Notes: generated from the sequence alone by a model not told the origin. A DNA stretch of 64,000 nt from Agarophyton chilense (GCA_030374765.1 JARGXX010000113.1:806001-870000), one strand, 5' to 3'. Positions 11,744 to 21,221 are shown, counted from the first letter of the stretch. Made by a program: numbers and translations.

Positions 11744-12337
11744 ATGAGCTACGGCTCAGCCGCTGACGAGGAGCGCTCGCTTGCATACGCCGAATCTAAG
11801 CCAATGCCTTCCGCAGATGCCAGCAAGTCGCGTGCGACTGCCGCCGCGTCCGACGTTCAGTTGAACAACGTCGGTGAGGCGCCGCAGCACCTCTCTCCCA
11901 CCGCCGATCGCCTCGTCACCTGCGGGCGTAATACATGGCGAGATTGCCGCCCATGGCCCGAGTTCTACTCCACGCGCGCTCTGTCGGTGCCGCAGTTTGC
12001 GGCTCTCAGCGAAAGAGTTGCCAAGAATCTTCATGTGTATCGTGCAAACTACACTGTGCTCGTTGCGTTCTGGTTTGTCCTTATGTTGCTTGGCTCCATT
12101 CCGAGCGTTATTATCGCTGCGCTCCTGTTTTTCGCTGTTGAGCGATGGGCTGCTCGACGGAACGGTCTTTCGCCACGGGACAAGGTGGTCGTCGCTTTCT
12201 TGGTTTTGCTTGTTATCTGGCTCACTGACATTGGACGCTATGCAATCACTTCCCTGTTGTTCTCGTGCTTATCCGTCGCCTTACATGCAACTTTCCACGA
12301 GACTGACGTCGTAGAGACCGAGATAGCCACCGTCTAG
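11744..12337 (+). CDS. PRA1-family (prenylated Rab acceptor) membrane protein
   Basis: This is a 197-residue protein. After a charged, Ala/Ser-rich N-terminal 60 residues comes the family signature RPWPEFYSTRALSVPQF (about 69-85) and LHVYRANYTVLVAF. Paired hydrophobic segments follow (about 103-130 and 147-180), separated by a short basic loop (VERWAARRNGLSPRDK), the usual PRA1 hairpin layout. PRA1/Yip3 proteins bind prenylated Rab GTPases and act in ER-Golgi-endosome trafficking; membrane location is clear, the Rab role is inferred from family. The ATG at 11744 is chosen because the upstream extension begins at a GTG and is low-complexity leader. An AATAAA at 12564-12569 could be its polyadenylation signal. 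Confidence 0.85.
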   Translation: MSYGSAADEERSLAYAESKPMPSADASKSRATAAASDVQLNNVGEAPQHLSPTADRLVTCGRNTWRDCRPWPEFYSTRALSVPQFAALSERVAKNLHVYRANYTVLVAFWFVLMLLGSIPSVIIAALLFFAVERWAARRNGLSPRDKVVVAFLVLLVIWLTDIGRYAITSLLFSCLSVALHATFHETDVVETEIATV

Positions 12338-12580
12338 CATAGAGCGCATCGCCATTACTTAACAACTTCCTATTCAGAGTTTCGCCCGCCATCGCTTGTC
12401 TATGCTACGACGATGCTAAGAAACTTCGTTGCGACTTTAAAAAACAAGCATCTTCTGCAGAGGGCTCTCTCAGTTAGGCTTGCAAACTTGATAACCATGC
12501 TCACAAAATTACTCTATCCCACATCGAAACTTCTTTTGTACATTCGAACAAGCTAAATATCACAATAAATACTTCAGAGT

Positions 12581-13837
12581 TCATACCTCGCGAAAGTACA
12601 GCCATGCCTTGTCAAACTTGTCTATACAAAGATTGTAGACCGGGTTTGTTCTACGCACCCAGTTTTCGCCACCAGGTGCTCCGCCATAGCGCTGAGCAAT
12701 ACTAAGACCGCTTAGGGCGTAGCAGGTGTGCATCAGATCACGAGACATGCCGGGTTTGTCACAAATTCCGCCGTTTTCTAGCTGACAACACTCTAACAAA
12801 TAGTTTTCCAATGCAGTGGCGTTAAACAACTTGGCGAGTTTCTTGGACCCACTTAGACTAGCCACCAGAGGGAATAATGCACCCACCCAGAACGAATAGC
12901 AAGAGTCTACCAACTTATTCGTCCGCCCTTGAAAGCCACCCTCGTACGGCATGTGACGCATTACCGCCCAGCGGAGCACCTTTTCAGCGTTGATTGCTTT
13001 TGTGTCCTCAAGGATCACAGCCGATGCGGTGCCACAGTAAGTATTTCCACCGTGCGCTTCGCAACCCGGTTCACCCCCTAAGCCGCCATCAAAAGACTGC
13101 AGTCGTGAAAGATACTGGCCACAATTTCTGCGCAAAGCAGTTCCCACATCTTCGTCTAAGGCTCCAGTGATAGCAGCGACGCTAAGAGCACAGTACATGG
13201 CACGCACATCTGTCTCACCACATGTACTAACTCGAAAAGATCCATCTTCTTGTTTCATCTGCAAAATGAAGTTGATGAGTGCTTGGCGATTTATAGATTG
13301 CAGTGCTTCATCAGTTCCAAGTGCGCACAGAGCCATGAACGAGGAAAAGGTGGAGGCTAGATGCGGAGTTTGACCTGGGCCTCCGCCATAGCCGCCTTGC
13401 TCAGACTCAAAGCGTTTGATATGACTAACAATCAACGAGGCGGTTTGGTTTGGAATTATGGCACCAAGCAGATCCAACGAATGGATGATCCAGAAGGCAA
13501 GCCAGCTTTGAAGTGCGTCAAAAGCTTGGAAGCTACGCGGGAGGGACTGCAGAGAGTGCATGAGCCATGAGATGTGCTTCTCGCGGAGTAAAACGGGAGG
13601 TTTCTCAGGATCAAGATTTTCTCTGAGAAGGAAGATGCGCTCCTCTACAATTGCTTGCTCATTCCATGAGTCGGTGACGGTTCCCTGGTTGGGGGTACGC
13701 CGTTCCTCAAAATTGCTGAGCGCTTCTGGCTTCGGCTTCTGGGGGAGCCTCATTTTTGATGAACGTAGAACGATGTGACTGCTCGGACCGTGGCCAACAG
13801 GCGACGAAAGCGTTCTACGAAGGTACACATTGCTCAT
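12581..13837 (-). CDS. FNTB: Protein farnesyltransferase subunit beta
   Basis: This 418-residue protein is a close match in length to known beta subunits and carries the alpha-alpha barrel repeats. YGGGPGQTPHLAST lies at 150-163 and the substrate-pocket segment CEAHGGNTYC at 259-268. GGFQGRTNKLVDSCYSFWVG (300-319) supplies zinc ligands D311 and C313, and LMHTCYALSGLSIAQ supplies H370, matching D297/C299/H362 of the mammalian enzyme. The enzyme attaches farnesyl groups to CaaX cysteines together with an alpha subunit not seen here. The start is an ATG, no intron is evident, and no key residue is missing. It is convergent with the PRA1-like gene (243 bp between stops) and divergent from the cytidylyltransferase gene. 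Confidence 0.93.
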   Translation of the reverse strand: MSNVYLRRTLSSPVGHGPSSHIVLRSSKMRLPQKPKPEALSNFEERRTPNQGTVTDSWNEQAIVEERIFLLRENLDPEKPPVLLREKHISWLMHSLQSLPRSFQAFDALQSWLAFWIIHSLDLLGAIIPNQTASLIVSHIKRFESEQGGYGGGPGQTPHLASTFSSFMALCALGTDEALQSINRQALINFILQMKQEDGSFRVSTCGETDVRAMYCALSVAAITGALDEDVGTALRRNCGQYLSRLQSFDGGLGGEPGCEAHGGNTYCGTASAVILEDTKAINAEKVLRWAVMRHMPYEGGFQGRTNKLVDSCYSFWVGALFPLVASLSGSKKLAKLFNATALENYLLECCQLENGGICDKPGMSRDLMHTCYALSGLSIAQRYGGAPGGENWVRRTNPVYNLCIDKFDKAWLYFREV

Positions 13838-14600
13838 GTAGAATCAGGATGGATGGATCAGAAAGGTGTCGTGTGTGTATGGCGTGGCTGTCGTGGACAG
13901 ATGTACCACGTGGTAGTTCTGTAACAGAGACAACATGCATGAGCTTTGCACCAAGTTCGGAGACTCGAGTGTGTGTACATCGAACATCAGCCATCAACAT
14001 GCAGGAGAGTTTCGAGGGGTACATATGGCACAGCGCTAATCGGTCCCGAAGCGGTGTTGCCGGCGGGGGCCCCAGAAGGGTCCGACGCGCGAGCGAGAGA
14101 GATAGCAAAGGACCGCTCGGGGTCGCAGTGGGCCAGCGTTTGCTGCAAAAATGCTTACCTGTCCCGAAAGGCGGCCTCGGGAGCATTCGCCTCAAGCGCA
14201 TAGATAATTGGAAAAGACAGCCGCCGTCAGCCACGCCTCTTGTGTAGAGTAGGAAGGATTCTGTCACATCATCGCGATGCGACACATGTCTGTAGCTAGA
14301 GAGCGGCACTGCACCGTGGCGGCCCCCCCCATTCAGAGACGGCGATCGAGCACAAATTCTCAAACACCAATTCTGCTCGCAGCGACATTCAGTTCGATTT
14401 CGTTATACATCCCGCACGCACTGGTGGACATAGATTTCCAAGCGCCGCAGTGCAGCTGGCGATTGCATCCTTCTTGAAACATTTCACTCCTCGTCTCTTC
14501 CTCATCTGCTTCTGATTCGGTGCACTGCTTCTAGCCCCTCCCCTCCCCCCTTCCCCCCTAGCTCTTGCAATCCTCGATCAAGCTTCCGCCCAAGCCCGCC
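13838..14600. promoter_or_regulatory. Divergent promoter region, FNTB / PCYT2
   Basis: A 763-bp gap lies between divergent start codons. A C/T-rich tract at about 14533-14561 precedes the cytidylyltransferase ATG by 40-70 bp and resembles the tract before the PRA1-like gene. Open frames crossing the gap are short and low in complexity, so I see no gene here. Confidence 0.45.
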
Positions 14601-15914
14601 ATGTCTGACTCTGTCACAGACTTGAGTACTCTCTTCTACCTCGTCGAGGTCGCCTTCTTTGCTCACACTGTCTATGGGTTTACCAGGACCTATTTCACAC
14701 ACAAGCTGCGCTCGTCCGATCCTGCATCCGTCCCAGAAAAGTCGCAACCCAATTCGCGCCCGCGCCTACCTACCGCTACGTCAGCCACCCATCAAAGGAA
14801 AAAGGCTCCGGTGCGCGTCTACATGGACGGATGTTTTGACGGAATGCATTTCGGACACGCCAATGCACTACGTCAGGCAAAGGCCCTTGGCGACGTTCTC
14901 GTCGTCGGTATCAACCCAGAGCACGAGATCCGCAAGCACAAAGGTCCTCCGATCATGAGTGACGAGGAACGTCGCATAGCCGTCTCCAGCGTCAAGTGGG
15001 TGGATGAGGTGCTTACGGATGTGCCCTACGTTCTCACCCCTCAATTCCTTACCAAGCTTATAGAGCAGCACAAAATCGACATCATCGTTCACGGTGACGA
15101 TCCGTGCGTTGGTGCTGATGGCCAGGATGTATATCAAGCCGTGAAGAGCATGGGGCGATTCCGAACTGTGAAACGTACTGAGGGCGTCAGTTCTACCGAC
15201 ATTGTCGGTCGAATGCTGCTATGCACAAGATCTCACCACCTTGGCGTGCATAATTCACCCACTGGTATACAACGGCTGCCGACCACCGACTCTTCTGATG
15301 ATGACAGGATGCTGCCAAAAAAGCCCTTCACTCGTTCGAGTAATTTCTTACCTACAACGCGCCGTCTAATTCAATTCGCGGGTGAACCTCGGGCCCCGAA
15401 GCCTGGGGATAGGGTTGTGTATTGCGACGGCACCTTTGACATGTTCCACGCGGGCCATATCGAGACTCTGCGCCAGGCGAAGGAAATGGGAGACTTCTTG
15501 CTGGTAGGAATTCACCATGACGCTACTGTGAATGAACGAAAAGGAAGCAATTTTCCGATCATGAATGTGCATGAGCGAACACTGGCCGTCTTGAGTTGTC
15601 GTTATGTTGATGAGGTCATTATTGGTGCTCCATGGTGTATCACTGAAGACATGATCAAGACGATGAATATCACTAAGGTAGTTCATGGACGTCATCGTAG
15701 AGATAGCAAGCAAGTGAATACATCAGATCCGTACGAGGTTCCTCGTAAGTTGGGGCTTCTAGTTCAGGTTGAGGGGGAGAAGGATTTGTCGGTTGAAACC
15801 ATCTTGGAACGAATTGTGAACAACAGGGAAGCGTTTGTGAAACGCAATATCAAGAAAGAGGCGGCAGAGGATGAATATCTCACGAAACACAAGAAGTATA
15901 TCGAAGAATGTTGA
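14601..15914 (+). CDS. PCYT2: Ethanolamine-phosphate cytidylyltransferase
   Basis: This 437-residue protein has two cytidylyltransferase domains, as expected for this enzyme. The first (about 71-205) has the CTP-binding HFGH motif at 83-86 and RTEGVSSTD at 192-200. The second (about 270-405) has HAGH at 283-286 but lacks a second RTEG-type motif, which is usual for the regulatory-like second half. It makes CDP-ethanolamine from CTP and phosphoethanolamine in the Kennedy pathway to phosphatidylethanolamine. A hydrophobic N-terminal segment (about 10-27) resembles the membrane anchor of plant PECT enzymes. The frame extends upstream to a TTG, but the first ATG (14601), just after the pyrimidine tract, is the sensible start. 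No intron is seen. Confidence 0.93.
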   Translation: MSDSVTDLSTLFYLVEVAFFAHTVYGFTRTYFTHKLRSSDPASVPEKSQPNSRPRLPTATSATHQRKKAPVRVYMDGCFDGMHFGHANALRQAKALGDVLVVGINPEHEIRKHKGPPIMSDEERRIAVSSVKWVDEVLTDVPYVLTPQFLTKLIEQHKIDIIVHGDDPCVGADGQDVYQAVKSMGRFRTVKRTEGVSSTDIVGRMLLCTRSHHLGVHNSPTGIQRLPTTDSSDDDRMLPKKPFTRSSNFLPTTRRLIQFAGEPRAPKPGDRVVYCDGTFDMFHAGHIETLRQAKEMGDFLLVGIHHDATVNERKGSNFPIMNVHERTLAVLSCRYVDEVIIGAPWCITEDMIKTMNITKVVHGRHRRDSKQVNTSDPYEVPRKLGLLVQVEGEKDLSVETILERIVNNREAFVKRNIKKEAAEDEYLTKHKKYIEEC

Positions 15915-16855
15915 GTGTTTGCAGTGCTTCCTGCTAAGAGAATCTCCTGATTCAATTTGGTTCCCGTGACTAGGTAATCATCGGTGTGGCTTAGAATCTT
16001 TCTGTCATGGATTTTGGAATATGGAAGTGATAACTTTGCACAGATGGCCACATTAGAAGTTTCTTTATTTCTTATTAGTAAGCTACATGTCGAAGGGTTG
16101 CCACGATAGCCGTTTCTAATTGCAGCGCAGGAGGAGGGAAGGTATTACTTTTGTAATTGTTCAATTTACGCTAATATGTTTAGCTTCAAGTGGCTCTTTC
16201 GCCATCTAGTCCTAACCATATTAAACGGCAGCGTGTCTTTATAGTGTTCCGTGTTGTTCAACATTTGCGGTAAGAGTTCCAGGCGAACTCAGCTGTCCTT
16301 ATTTCCTGGTTTTTGAAACGATTTTGATAGGCCTTACAATGCGGCCTGATAGAATACAGAATGCATTCATCCTCAAAAAACAAGCTATTGGTGGTGCATG
16401 TGTCAGCTTCTACAGAGACACATTTCGGACCGAGAAAATCGCTTTCCATCAGCCCTCCTGCACGAGACATCCACCGCGTCGATACACGAAGGACGGGTAG
16501 ATGTATTCTGTGACCACGGCATCAACGGCATTTGGAAACGAATTGATGAGGGAAGTCCGGAACTGTTGAGACGAAAAGAGCAGCCACAGCAGCCTCGCGA
16601 AAGGGACTTATTTTTGAGAACAGATTTACCACTTTCCGATAGATTTCATCATCCTTCCTCGTGTTTTCTTGAGTGCTTTTGTATTGGAACGGTCGTTCAT
16701 CGTTGCCCAGGGCACTTCGCGATTGGAAACTCCATCAAAATACATCTTATTACGACGAGAAAACTATTTGGATGAGTGTCTTCTACCCATCCGTTCGCAG
16801 CTGTTATCCCTACGCTTACGAAGATTATACCTCTCTTGCCTGAGTTTATTTCATC
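15915..16855. other. Intergenic region between PCYT2 and the MBOAT gene
   Basis: This 941-bp stretch is the longest gap in the gene island. Frames in it are short and show no family I recognise. It should contain the PCYT2 3' end and the promoter of the acyltransferase gene. I see no repeat, tRNA or other RNA gene. Confidence 0.5.
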
Positions 16856-17881
16856 ATGCACGATCTAGATGAGAATCCTGTTGGATGGGTCATAGAGTAC
16901 GGGAAAGGTCTCTTTGCTGTTACAGTGTTGCAGCTACTTTGCGGTATTTGGACTGTTCTCGTTGTCCAATCTAAGCTTCCTCATCACGGAAAACTTATGG
17001 TCAGCTTAGCTATGGTATTCTCGTTATGTGTCTTGTCCTCGTTTATCTTCGACATGGAAACTCACCTTATTGGACGTGTCACGGGAGCACTGGCACTAGT
17101 ATTCACCACTCCTCTGCACGTAGTTGCGTCGATTGAGAGGTATGAAACAGTCAAGTCAGATCCACTTTCCACAATTTTGAGGATTGCGGTCCCAGCTGCG
17201 ATTCCCTCCGAACGCCATCCGCCGGAAGAGCCCGTAAATCAACTCATTCGGGGGGTTGTTTATACGGCATGTATAGCCAAATCTGTTCCATTTACTCTGA
17301 AGGCCATTGAAGAAGGCGGGATCCTCAGAGACGTGTGCGGCCTTCTGTTTGTGATGTTTGGTGCGTCTGGGATCCTAAACATTATGTCCGGATGTATGGG
17401 CCTCATAGGGGTTAAAAGCCCCTCTCCTTTCAGAAATCCATTTTTTGCCTCCTCCATGGCGTCTTTCTGGGCAGGGCGCTGGAACGCAACTGTTTCAGAT
17501 GCACTTCGAGTTGGAGTATATGAACCACTTCAAAAACGTGGATTCTCGAAGGCTACTTCTGTCATTGCATGCTTTTTCATTTCCGGAGTGGCTCACGAAC
17601 TGATACTTGTGTACTGCGGCGTTCTAAATTCCAAAGGAGAATGGTTTGCATTTTTTCTTCTCAGTGGAATAGCTGTCCTGATTGAACAACGAATTATGTC
17701 CACAATGCCCAGTCTTGCGCGCCGCATAACGAGCTTTGGCGTTCTCTCGGTTTTGTTTCACTCTCTGTTCCTACCGGTTACAATTCGAACTGGAATCGCT
17801 GCTAATGGGGTACAAGCGATGGGGGCTGGAGCAAGGCTTGGTGCAATATTCTGGCGTTATGTGCGAACAGAGAAAATGTGA
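16856..17881 (+). CDS. Wax-synthase-like MBOAT acyltransferase
   Basis: This 341-residue protein has about seven or eight hydrophobic stretches. The signature PFRNPFFASSMASFWAGRWN (191-210) and FISGVAHE (241-248, with the expected catalytic histidine H247) are those of the wax-synthase/long-chain-alcohol acyltransferase group of membrane-bound O-acyltransferases. Known members esterify fatty alcohols, diacylglycerol or sterols with acyl-CoA at the ER; which acceptor is used here cannot be read from sequence. The length fits the plant wax synthase group (about 340-350) rather than DGAT1. The ATG is well placed and no intron is evident. It is the last host gene before the transposon field. Confidence 0.83.
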   Translation: MHDLDENPVGWVIEYGKGLFAVTVLQLLCGIWTVLVVQSKLPHHGKLMVSLAMVFSLCVLSSFIFDMETHLIGRVTGALALVFTTPLHVVASIERYETVKSDPLSTILRIAVPAAIPSERHPPEEPVNQLIRGVVYTACIAKSVPFTLKAIEEGGILRDVCGLLFVMFGASGILNIMSGCMGLIGVKSPSPFRNPFFASSMASFWAGRWNATVSDALRVGVYEPLQKRGFSKATSVIACFFISGVAHELILVYCGVLNSKGEWFAFFLLSGIAVLIEQRIMSTMPSLARRITSFGVLSVLFHSLFLPVTIRTGIAANGVQAMGAGARLGAIFWRYVRTEKM

Positions 17882-18247
17882 CTGCTCTAAGTTGCACAGT
17901 GTAGCTGTAGCAATTGTAAATGCCCAATCGACACGGCGTCGCCGACGTCGTTGAAGCAAGCAAGTAGAAGCCCACTGTGTACAGAACAACTGTACTCATA
18001 AGAGGAGCTGGGTATGAAATTTTTTGATGTCTTTGGTACACAGTCGTTGTAAGGATCCATGGATTTTTGCATCATCGAAGAGTAGGCCCACGGTATTGCA
18101 GCAGAAAATTGCGATCCCTTCGTAATAAATATATTTGCAGCAGCCGTAGAGCACCGTATCGGACATTTACTGTACGGTTCTCCGTTACAAGCCGTCACCG
18201 AAGTCTCCTACATGTCTCCGTTCCCTAATCTTACGGCCGTATACATA
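17882..18247. other. Gap between MBOAT gene and Tc1 element
   Basis: These 366 bp hold the 3' flank of the acyltransferase gene and the left target TA (18246-18247) of the transposon. Nothing else is recognised. Confidence 0.4.
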
Positions 18248-18378
18248 AAGTCTGTTTCAAAATCATATCCCTCGCGCAAATTTTCCAAAAATCGACGTTT
18301 TGGCTACAGTAAAACTAACAAAATCAGTGTGAAAAAATTTTCAAGTAAAAAAACTGTTTCAAAATCATAACCTTTATT
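18248..18378 (+). repeat. Tc1 left terminal inverted repeat (IR/DR)
   Basis: The outer motif CTGTTTCAAAATCATATCCCT lies at about 18252-18272 and the inner motif ACTGTTTCAAAATCATAACC begins at 18353, about 100 bp further in. The two are near-identical direct repeats within the inverted repeat and are the probable transposase binding sites. Confidence 0.82.
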
Positions 18379-18403
18379 GCATCCTTTTTATTCTAACGCG
18401 AGT

Positions 18404-19399
18404 TCAGTAGTTTATTTTTGCTCCTTTAGCCTGTATAACACTTATACAACGCTTTGGCATTGATTCTATAAAAGGATTGATGGCATTACAGTCAATCTTT
18501 TCCCAACAATCTTTGATACAATTTTTCAGATCAAAAACTGTATCAAATTGCCTTCCTTGCCCATAAACCATTCGGGCCAACATTCCCCAAATGTTTTCGA
18601 TAGGGTTGAGGTCAGGAGAGCGCGCAGGCCATTCCATAACCGACATATTTAGACTATTGAACCACTGTTTCATAAAATTAGACTTATGCACAGGTGCATT
18701 ATCTTGCTGAAAAATGAATTCTTCTCCATGCATACAGTATGAAAAAGGTAAAAGATAGTTTTCTAGAACCTCAGCATACTTCTCAGAGTTCATTGTAGTT
18801 TCAACAAAAGCCATATCAGTTGCTCCTTTAGTGGAGATTCCAGCCCAAACCATTACTGATGCGCCTCCTGAATGCCTAGTCACAAATTCCTTCTTTTCTT
18901 TTCGTAGATCATGCCAATAAAATTTATAGCAATCTGGACCATCAAGGTTAAACTTTTTTTCGTCGGAAAAGATAACATTATTCCATTCAGTTTTCCAATA
19001 AGCCTTTTGAGCACACCATTCAACTCGACTTTTCTTGTGATTATCTTTTAAAAAAAAAGTTTTCCTCATTTTTGTGTACTTGAACAAATTTTGACGGTTG
19101 ACTTCACGCCATATTGTAGATCTTGATAGAGGCAAATTTAGGTTTTTGACAATTTTCCCGCAAGATGAAGTGTTGCGACATAGTTCTCGCTTAATTCCGC
19201 GCTTATCGGCCGGGGATAGTGCCGTAGGACGGCCGGTTGAACGCTTTGTTCCGTATGTAGCGGGGTTTTTGATGAAGTTGCTGATTGTTTTTGGGCTGCG
19301 CTTGAGTTTTCGGGCTATATCTGCTGGAATCATACCCTGACCTACTAATTCCATGATTTCGAGCTGTTCAGAGCGTGTCAGAGGTGCGCCACGAGCCAT
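18404..19399 (-). CDS. Tc1-type DD34E transposase
   Basis: This 331-residue protein starts at the ATG MARGAPLTRS. The longer frame back to 19558 runs through the inverted repeat and is rejected. Two helix-turn-helix regions (about 10-45 and 60-100) form the paired DNA-binding domain. The catalytic triad is D146 (IFSDEKKF), D233 (QQDNAPVH) and E268 (SPDLNPIENIW); 34 residues separate the second D and the E, hence DD34E, the Tc1 class. GRPTALSP (56-63) is an AT-hook/GRPR-like linker. The enzyme cuts at the element ends and inserts at TA. The frame is uninterrupted with all catalytic residues present. Confidence 0.92.
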   Translation of the reverse strand: MARGAPLTRSEQLEIMELVGQGMIPADIARKLKRSPKTISNFIKNPATYGTKRSTGRPTALSPADKRGIKRELCRNTSSCGKIVKNLNLPLSRSTIWREVNRQNLFKYTKMRKTFFLKDNHKKSRVEWCAQKAYWKTEWNNVIFSDEKKFNLDGPDCYKFYWHDLRKEKKEFVTRHSGGASVMVWAGISTKGATDMAFVETTMNSEKYAEVLENYLLPFSYCMHGEEFIFQQDNAPVHKSNFMKQWFNSLNMSVMEWPARSPDLNPIENIWGMLARMVYGQGRQFDTVFDLKNCIKDCWEKIDCNAINPFIESMPKRCISVIQAKGAKINY

Positions 19400-19417
19400 A
19401 ATTGAGCGAATGATTGT

Positions 19418-19547
19418 ATAAAGGATATACTTTTGAAACAGTGTTATTGACTTAGTGGTTTTTATTTGTTGTGAAATGTGCTCTACAGTACGTGAAATGC
19501 CTTTTTGGCGCAGTTTTTGTAAAGGGATATGTTTTTGAAACGCACTG
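19418..19547 (-). repeat. Tc1 right terminal inverted repeat (IR/DR)
   Basis: Read inward on the minus strand, the outer motif GTTTCAAAAACATATCCC is near 19522-19539 and the inner motif CACTGTTTCAAAAGTATATC ends at 19443. Spacing and sequence mirror the left end. Confidence 0.82.
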
Positions 19548-19549
19548 TA

Positions 19550-20685
19550 CCTAATCACTTCTCACGGAAGGTAACGGAGACATTCTACATGATACTGTTG
19601 GAACCCAGAGTGCACCACGTGCAACACGTAATACAGCGTTCCAGCGCTGTAAGAGATCGCGCGTGCGACGCCGCGCTCAGCTCCCGGGACAAATAAACAA
19701 GCCCCGGAGCGGCCAATTGGAACATGGCCGCTCCACGAAAAACGGGGGACTTCGTCACGCTCCTTGCTTTTGCATGCGCTTCCTGACAGTTCGGCTGCGC
19801 TACGCTGCCCTATACCTACAAGAGTTATGGGCCCAGGACTGTCTGATAGAGTCATAAATTCACCGTTGCACCCGCCAATGTTTTCTGTAGATGAAGACGC
19901 CTATCTTTGGCGTCGTCACGTCTCTGATTGGGTAAACTTAATGAAGACTGCTGCATAAAAGGAAATCGACAGGTCATATAAAACTGTCTACGCCACTCTC
20001 GGGCGAAAACTTTACGATCGCGGCCTTCCTTCTGCTCAGAAGTCTGTTGTCGAAAAAGCTCAACTCAAAGAAGAAATTGGCCATAAACAGGAAGAACAAG
20101 TTCAAGCCGTCAAAGAAATTGTAAACTTAGTTAAAATCGACCCGCCAACTTCAATAGTAACCAGACTGATCAATTCTTTTTACAAGGTCACAAGCTGCCG
20201 TCGCCGGAAGCAAGAGAACCTGTAGAATTTTTTTGTTTGCTTTCGGGGTCTTGCTTCGGAATATCTTATGCACACTGGGGGAACATCGTCGTCCCAGGTG
20301 AAATAAATTCTTGCCATTACGTTGCTGAACAATTCTGATCTTTCCGAAAGCACGCTGAATAATGCTGTTCTGCAGTTAATTGGCGAGGCTGTCCATCGAT
20401 TAAAGACAGGCAGCAAGTCGAATAATCCCGCTTCCGTTCCTTCCAAGGCCCTAGCGCAGTTCCACAATTGTGCGAAAGAGTTCAAGGATTCTTTGGGACC
20501 TTTGCAATACAAATGCAGCGTTTTGAGCTTTACGAGACTTGTCGAAAGTCTTCTTGATAAGTGGAAGCTGTCGTATATTGGCGGAAGGGCTGACCTTTGA
20601 GGTTGTCAATATAGTACACTGACCTTATAGGTGATGGATTCAAGGGATCATCGTCCATGCAGCTCCGGGCGAGCTACCATCTAGG
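19550..20685 (+). other. Decayed retroelement-like fragment and repeats, no intact gene
   Basis: About 19,880-20,590 reads on the plus strand as a worn coding stretch (pieces such as DEDAYLWRRHVSDWVNLMK and AVKEIVNLVKIDPP) with several breaks. Its helical, charged character recalls gag of a copia-type LTR element, but I am not sure of the family. Its end contains a roughly 110-bp repeat also found near 63,018-63,122. The first 300 bp hold nothing recognisable. It is best treated as a fossil. Confidence 0.4.
20567..20676 (+). repeat. 110-bp dispersed repeat, copy 1
   Basis: It shares CTGACC/TTGACCTTTGAGGTTGTC, TACACTGACCTT and TAGGTGATGGAT in order with 63018-63122. Identity is about four fifths by eye. 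Confidence 0.65.
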
Positions 20686-21202
20686 TGTTGTCAGCCACGT
20701 GTAGTGTTGACATGTATCTTCTGGATGAGTAATTGTTAGTAATTGTAATTGTAATTATATTTATTTTAGTACAGTAGTGGAGTGGCCACCTGGCACTGTA
20801 GCCAGTGCTGGCCAGGTCTCTGACACTAGGTCAGAGACCATGCCTTGCTGGCACCTCCCGGGTGATCTGGAGAGTGCAGTCCACTGCACATAGGGAACTG
20901 CACTTCCCCCATCCTAATCTGATAAAGACAGGCACCACTTGGGTCACGACTATACCTTTTGGTTCATCGTTTCTCAACTACCACACAGGCTTTACCGCGC
21001 GTCGACGCCTACCATCGTTCACCTACACTGTATAGGTTAGTTGCTCCGCCGTTTGCCCCTGCGGGTTTTCACGGTGCCCTGTTACCATCGAGGTTTACTA
21101 CGTCTACCTTCTAAGGTTGAGCGTGGTGACGCTCCCTACGGTTGAGCGTCACCATGCTCCCGAGACAAGACAGTAGCATACCCCAGAGGTGATTGTACGA
21201 CA
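20686..21202 (+). repeat. Element C left LTR (517 bp, proposed)
   Basis: It starts TGTTGTC and ends GTACGACA, giving the TG...CA rule with partly inverted ends. A primer-binding-like site follows 3 bp later. Inside are a CACGTG box (20696-20701), an AT-rich GTAATT run (about 20731-20765) and small hairpins such as GAGCGT-GGTG-ACGCTC near 21,120. The boundary is inferred without a second LTR to compare. Confidence 0.6.
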
Positions 21203-21205
21203 TTT

Positions 21206-21221
21206 TGGTCTCGCGACTTAG
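21206..21221 (+). other. Element C primer-binding site
   Basis: TGGTCTCGCGACTTAG directly follows the proposed LTR. It differs from the element A site by one base and from the element B site by two. The tRNA is not identified. Confidence 0.6.

Larger units (their letters stand above)
18248..19547 (-). mobile_element. Tc1/mariner transposon, complete-looking
   Basis: A 1.3-kb DNA transposon is bounded by TA dinucleotides at 18246-18247 and 19548-19549, the Tc1/mariner target duplication. The ends are about 130-bp inverted repeats; each carries an outer and an inner copy of a GTTTCAAAA-N-CATA-like motif, an IR/DR arrangement as in several Tc1 families. One open transposase frame fills the interior. 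The ends differ from each other at a modest number of positions, so it is not brand new, but nothing visible disables it. Confidence 0.88.

Noticed and set aside
13815-14363. A 182-codon minus-strand frame between FNTB and PCYT2
   Set aside because: It overlaps the FNTB start and the divergent promoter, is low in complexity and matches no family I know.
14565-14600. TTG start for the cytidylyltransferase
   Set aside because: Non-ATG, twelve codons in the leader; the ATG at 14601 is the natural start.
16398-16775. A 125-codon frame upstream of the MBOAT gene
   Set aside because: No recognisable domain, unusual composition, and it ends 80 bp before the true ATG; most likely leader or intergenic sequence.
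17882-18247. tRNA or other small RNA gene downstream of the MBOAT gene
   Set aside because: No cloverleaf or A/B box pattern could be found by eye here or in the other host intergenic regions.
19400-19558. 53-residue N-terminal extension of the Tc1 transposase
   Set aside because: It is translated inverted repeat and runs past the element end.
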